Source: Armigeres subalbatus (lineage: Eukaryota > Arthropoda > Insecta > Diptera > Culicidae). Taken from it: DNA of 64,000 nt. The notes below the pieces were generated by a model. It saw nothing but the letters and a program-made list of their open reading frames with translations, was not told the origin of the DNA and did no database searches. Below, piece after piece: positions 59,997 through 64,000 of the stretch. Position 1 is the first letter of the stretch. Each line of letters opens with the position of its first letter. A program made the position numbers and the translations under genes. The DNA is taken from NCBI RefSeq assembly GCF_024139115.2, contig NC_085141.1:170822994-170886993 (forward strand), written 5' to 3'.

Positions 59997-60867
59997 ATAA
60001 ACGAGTGAGAATAATAAAACCTATCAACCATTAGTGTTATTATAGACTTTTCTCTTATGTTTCTCAACCCTTTTAAACGAACGAGAAAGGCATTATCACT
60101 GCTGGGTGGTTTAATTAGGGTTTTTTTTTTCTAAATGAGTCCATTATCCAACTTGTACTTGTTCATACAAAATCCTGAATTGTTAATAGCTTTTAAAATA
60201 AGCTATTAGCTATTTAGTGATATGACACTAAAATCACATTTTCGACCCTGTTTGGGTCCACTTTAGACAATTCAAATTACCAGGTAGGTCCAGCTAGATA
60301 CCACTTAAAAATCCTGATCAACCCGGTAATGATGCCTTTCTCATGCTCATTTAAAACATTTTTTTGCCATATCTTGTGGGCCTAAAGTCCGATCGTCTCC
60401 ATTTTCAATTGGAAAGGTTAAGAAGAGAGACTCCGGAAATAGAAATCATAATAAAATCTCAGGGACTCATATGAAAGATATAAATTTTTACGGATTGCGA
60501 TCTTTACACTTTACGGATTGCGTACACACAGAATAATCTGCACGTAATAAATATGTGTTACGAATAATCCTCAGTGTAGATGTTTTTGTGGGGTTTGGGT
60601 ATGTTATTTTCAGAGTGTGATTATATATCAACATCTCAGCGTGTCAATTGGTGAGCATCAAGCCATGACTCGGCCACTTCTTGACAGATCTCCGTGACGT
60701 GTACACGCACCCACGCGCGGCCACGGAGAGCTGTTGTCATCACATTCTATCCGGCCATTTGGGGCCACACATTTTGGCGATCCTGCTAGGTTATTTTTTG
60801 TATCCCAACGCTGATTTCAAAAGGTGAGTTGAATTCAAGGGGTTAATGTGCTAATTATTAAAATATT

Positions 60868-61402
60868 TGATGAAAATGGATTGTGGTTTGGAAAATCGCG
60901 TAGTGTATCTGGTTTGGAAAATCTCAAAGTGCGTCTGAAAGCCCGGTGAAAAATGAATTGTGGAAGCGCATCTGGAAGACCGCTGGAAAATGGCCTGTGG
61001 TGTGGATTATCACAAAGCGCGTCTGGAAGACCGCTGAAAATGGAAAGTGGTTTGGTCACAAAGCGCGTCGGGACGACCGCTGGAAAACGGTTTGTGTTTT
61101 GAAAAATCACGAAGCGTGTCTGGAAGACCGCTGGAAAATTAGTTGTGGTTTGGAAAATCACAAAGTGCGTCTGGAAGCCCAGTGAACAATGGATTGTGTA
61201 AGCGCGTTTGGAAGACCGCTGGAAAATGGTTTGTGGTGTGGATTATCACAAAGCACGTCTGGAAGACCGCTGGAAAATTGGTTTGGTTTGGAAAATCACA
61301 AAGCGCGTCTGGAAGACCTGTTGGAAAATGGTTTGTGGTTTGGAAAATCGCAAAGCGCGTTTGGAAGACCGCTGAAAATTGATTGAAATATCACAAGACG
61401 TC
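60868..61402. repeat. ~51-bp minisatellite in unit 3
   Basis: Same repeat order as in units 1 and 2. Confidence 0.88.
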
Positions 61403-62926
61403 TCCCAGAGGCCGAGAATTAAGGTTGATGTTCTAGAAAATCCCAAAATGAGTACTGATTTTGGTTAAAATAAATTTAGTTTGATATTCCTTGGCGGCTT
61501 TAGTATACATGAGACTAGTTAAGCTAATTCTAACGAAATCTGAGTGATATGGAGAACTATCGTATGCAATCTATATGTTTCTTGAGAGATCAATATCATA
61601 ACACTAGATACTAAACTTTTAAACAATACAATCTATTGACCTCCATATCGTTGCTCTGTGAATCTGTGATCGAAAACCATGTTGAGACAAAATTATTTTG
61701 GAGTTAAGTTTTCAAAGGAATTAGTCGGTTTCTCAACTGCAACATGGTCAATGTTCATCTTCGTCTTGCGCAAATAACTGAGGAAAATCATTTGCATTCT
61801 ATGCTTTTTTTCCTTTTTATGAGAGAAGAAGGAGAATGCAGGGTTTGAGTAAGTTACTTTCAGCATGTGAGTAAACATTAACATCTCAGCCTGTAAATTG
61901 GTGAGCAGCAAGCCTTGACTCGACCACTTCTTGTCAGATCTCGTGTACACGCACCTACGCGTGGCCACGGAGAGCTGCTGTCATCGAACTTTCTGTTCAA
62001 CAATAGTATAGTTAAAAGAGAATAAGGGTACAAGGATAGATCTTACCAGCAATACCCAGAATTTTCATATTTTTCCGCTATTCAACACATTTTTTGCTAT
62101 GCTGAATGATTTTGTGTTCACTTAATCGGACATCTTTCAAAGAATTTCGCTTTCAAGCCTTCCGATTTTCATCGTATTGACGACATACACTCCATAGGAC
62201 AATACAATTTTCGGTCCGTGAGAGATCTAATTCTTTTTACACTGCAACAAAACATGTGACGCGACGAATAGCATTCAACTGAGAATCTCATCTCATTATT
62301 TTCTATTGAAAATTGTCTCGATCGCATCATGTGATCAAAAGTTATGGCCAAAATACTAAAAATGTCAAAAGCTGAATAAAATCACTTCTTTGGCACTTAT
62401 AATTATCCGATTCGCTCGCAACAAGTTTCGCCCGGCAAGAAACTTCACAGTGAGTAGGGAGTGAGTGCTAGTAGTGGACCCCTTAACGACTAAAATGTAC
62501 TTCAGCCGCTCCACTAGAGCAAGCCTCTTGACAAATTGTAGTTCTGCTGCACCAGATGGCAAGCAACAGGTATCAGCATCGTGTTTCGTACATAAAATTA
62601 GCCAAAACACTCATTTTTACTACTAAAGTAAGCATTTTAAAATGATGTAGCTAGCATGCCTATTATGGTACATAATACGCAACGTAGAGTTTGTTTATAT
62701 ACGTATTATGGTTCCCCCATTTGATTAGCATGTTCCATTCCCACATGTTCCTTGTGCCTATAATGGACCCCCTTGTGTGCTAGTAATGAGCCTTTTAGCA
62801 TATTTACATTTACAAATTAATTAATATAACTAAATTCCTTCTTCCCTGTCCATAACAAATGTATGGAACTGCTGTCCTATTACATGAAGCAACTCCACCC
62901 GACGGAAGTTTGCAGAAAATAGTCGA

Positions 62927-63083
62927 TTTCTCCTTAACTTTTCAAAGGACCTAAGTAACGTTTTTCATTAATTAATTTGAATAGCGCAATCAACAGAAAA
63001 ACATGGAAGCTTTTGATTGAAGTACTCAAATTAATTTATAAAAAAATGTTACTTAGGTCCTTTTGAAAAGTTAAGCGAGATTT
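62927..63083. mobile_element. foldback MITE in unit 3
   Basis: As in units 1 and 2, with small deletions in the left arm (TCTCCTTAACTTTTCAAAGG). Confidence 0.8.
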
Positions 63084-63163
63084 CAGAGTTTAATTTCTGA
63101 TTTTGTTCAGGGGGTCCATTATACGCACTGAGTCCATTACTAGCACTCACCCTATAAACGAGT

Positions 63164-63267
63164 CTCCAGTAGCCTTGCGAGCAAAGGCGTAGGATTGCCA
63201 ATCCGGAGATGGCAAGTTCGATTCTCGGTCCGGTCTAGGATGTTTTCGGGTTGGAAACTAACACCCT
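63164..63267 (+). mobile_element. tRNA-SINE family B, head part (unit 3)
   Basis: Preceded by ATAAACGAGT at 63154-63163 and interrupted at ACTAACACCCT (63257-63267). Confidence 0.9.
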
Positions 63268-64000
63268 ATTATTTATTTATTCAGACTAAGGCCGAAGTGG
63301 CCTGTGCGGTATATAAGAGTCTTCTCCATTCGGCTCGGTCCATGGCTACACGTCGCCAACCACGCAGTCTACGGAGGGTCCGCAAGTCATCTTCCACCTG
63401 ATCGATCCACCTTGCCCGCTGCGCACCTCGCCTTCTTGTGCCCGTCGGATCGTTGTCGAGAACCATTTTCACCGGGTTACTGTCCGACATTCTGGCTACG
63501 TGCCCGGCCCATCGCAGTCGTCCGATTTTCGCGGTGTGAACGATGGATGGTTCTCCCAACAGCTGATGCAATTCGTGGTTCATTCGCCTCCTCCACGTAC
63601 CGTCCGCCATCTGCACCCCACCATAGATGGTACGCAGCACTTGCCTTTCGAAAACTCCAAGTGCGCGTTGGTCCTCCACGAGCATCGTCCAGGTCTCGTG
63701 TCCGTAGAGGACTACCGGTCTAATTAGCGTTTTGTAGATTGTCAGTTTGGTACGGCGGCGAACTCTATTCGATCGGAGCGTCTTGCGGAGTCCAAAGTAC
63801 GTACGATTTCCAGCCACTATGCGTCTCCGAATTTCTCTGCTGGTGTCATTTTCGGCAGTCACCAGTGAGCCCAAGTACACAAATTCTTCTACCACCTCGA
63901 TTTCGTCACCACCGATGCAAACTCGCGGTGGGTGGCTCACATTGTCTTCTCTTGAACCTCTGCCTATCATGTACTTCGTCTTCGACGTATTGATGACTAG
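63268..64000 (-). mobile_element. RTE-clade LINE, unit 3, 3' end only in window
   Basis: The minus-strand 3' portion of the LINE. A single open frame, 63970-63281, covers the C-terminal part (YLGSLVTAENDT, VLYGHETWT, LRWAGHVARMSD, ending ATSALV) without the private breaks of units 1 and 2 in this segment. Confidence 0.9.

Larger units (their letters stand above)
53404..60155. repeat. tandem 6.75-kb unit, copy 2
   Basis: 6752 bp, colinear with copy 1 at very high identity, differing by scattered substitutions and short indels. Confidence 0.93.
60156..64000. repeat. tandem 6.75-kb unit, copy 3, cut by window end
   Basis: Colinear with copies 1 and 2 up to position 64000. The total copy number of the array cannot be known from this window. 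Confidence 0.92.

Noticed and set aside
49755..64000. Three independent RTE insertions
   Set aside because: All share the same SINE target site and the same 11-bp duplication; tandem duplication explains them with one insertion.
1..64000. Prokaryotic operon, phage or novel defence system
   Set aside because: Spliced homeobox gene, LINEs, SINEs and MITEs show an insect nuclear genome; no operon-like run of genes exists.

Overview
This is a eukaryotic, AT-rich, transposon-dense window, most likely from a culicine mosquito and probably Aedes. The clues are a Feilai-like tRNA-derived SINE, RTE-, R1- and CR1-clade LINE remnants, many TA-flanked foldback MITEs, and a spliced homeobox gene with a 13.5 kb intron. 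The species is an inference. No prokaryotic signature, tRNA gene, rRNA gene or CRISPR array was seen.

The only host gene I can defend is the Nkx6-class homeobox gene HGTX on the + strand. A large exon (open from 8372, donor at 9500/9501) and a second exon (23021-23206) join in frame. They carry three Nkx6 hallmarks: the PPLAALHSMTEMK block, the HGIDNILSRP eh1-like motif and the WPGLQGL linker motif. The homeobox exon is not in the window and must lie beyond 64000 if the gene is intact. The open frame runs about 890 bp upstream of its first in-frame ATG (9266), so the N-terminus is unresolved: non-AUG start, unseen upstream exon, or start at 9266.

Layout: 1-1540, no gene. 1540-5335, a decayed + strand RTE LINE split by a 5'-truncated R1 fragment with a 13-bp target duplication. 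5336-8371, upstream and 5'-UTR region of HGTX. 8372-9500, HGTX exon. 9501-23020, intron filled with SINEs, foldbacks and a full-length antisense RTE LINE. 23021-23206, second HGTX exon. 23207-46638, intron or downstream DNA holding a broken CR1 LINE, TA-class foldbacks, a decayed R1 LINE with a SINE and a MITE nested in it, a solo-LTR candidate inside an RTE fragment, and a perfect 88-bp-arm hairpin.

46639-64000 holds three head-to-tail copies (the third cut by the window end) of a ~6.75 kb unit. Each unit contains a ~51-bp minisatellite, a foldback MITE, and a tRNA-SINE into which a 3.3 kb RTE LINE has inserted. All copies share the same LINE insertion site and target duplication. One insertion was therefore amplified by tandem duplication rather than three independent insertions occurring.

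No transposon in the window has an intact coding frame. The most unusual items are the tandem nested unit, the AUG-less HGTX frame, the perfect hairpin flanked by 11-bp direct repeats, and a palindromic MITE family with 4-bp target duplications.
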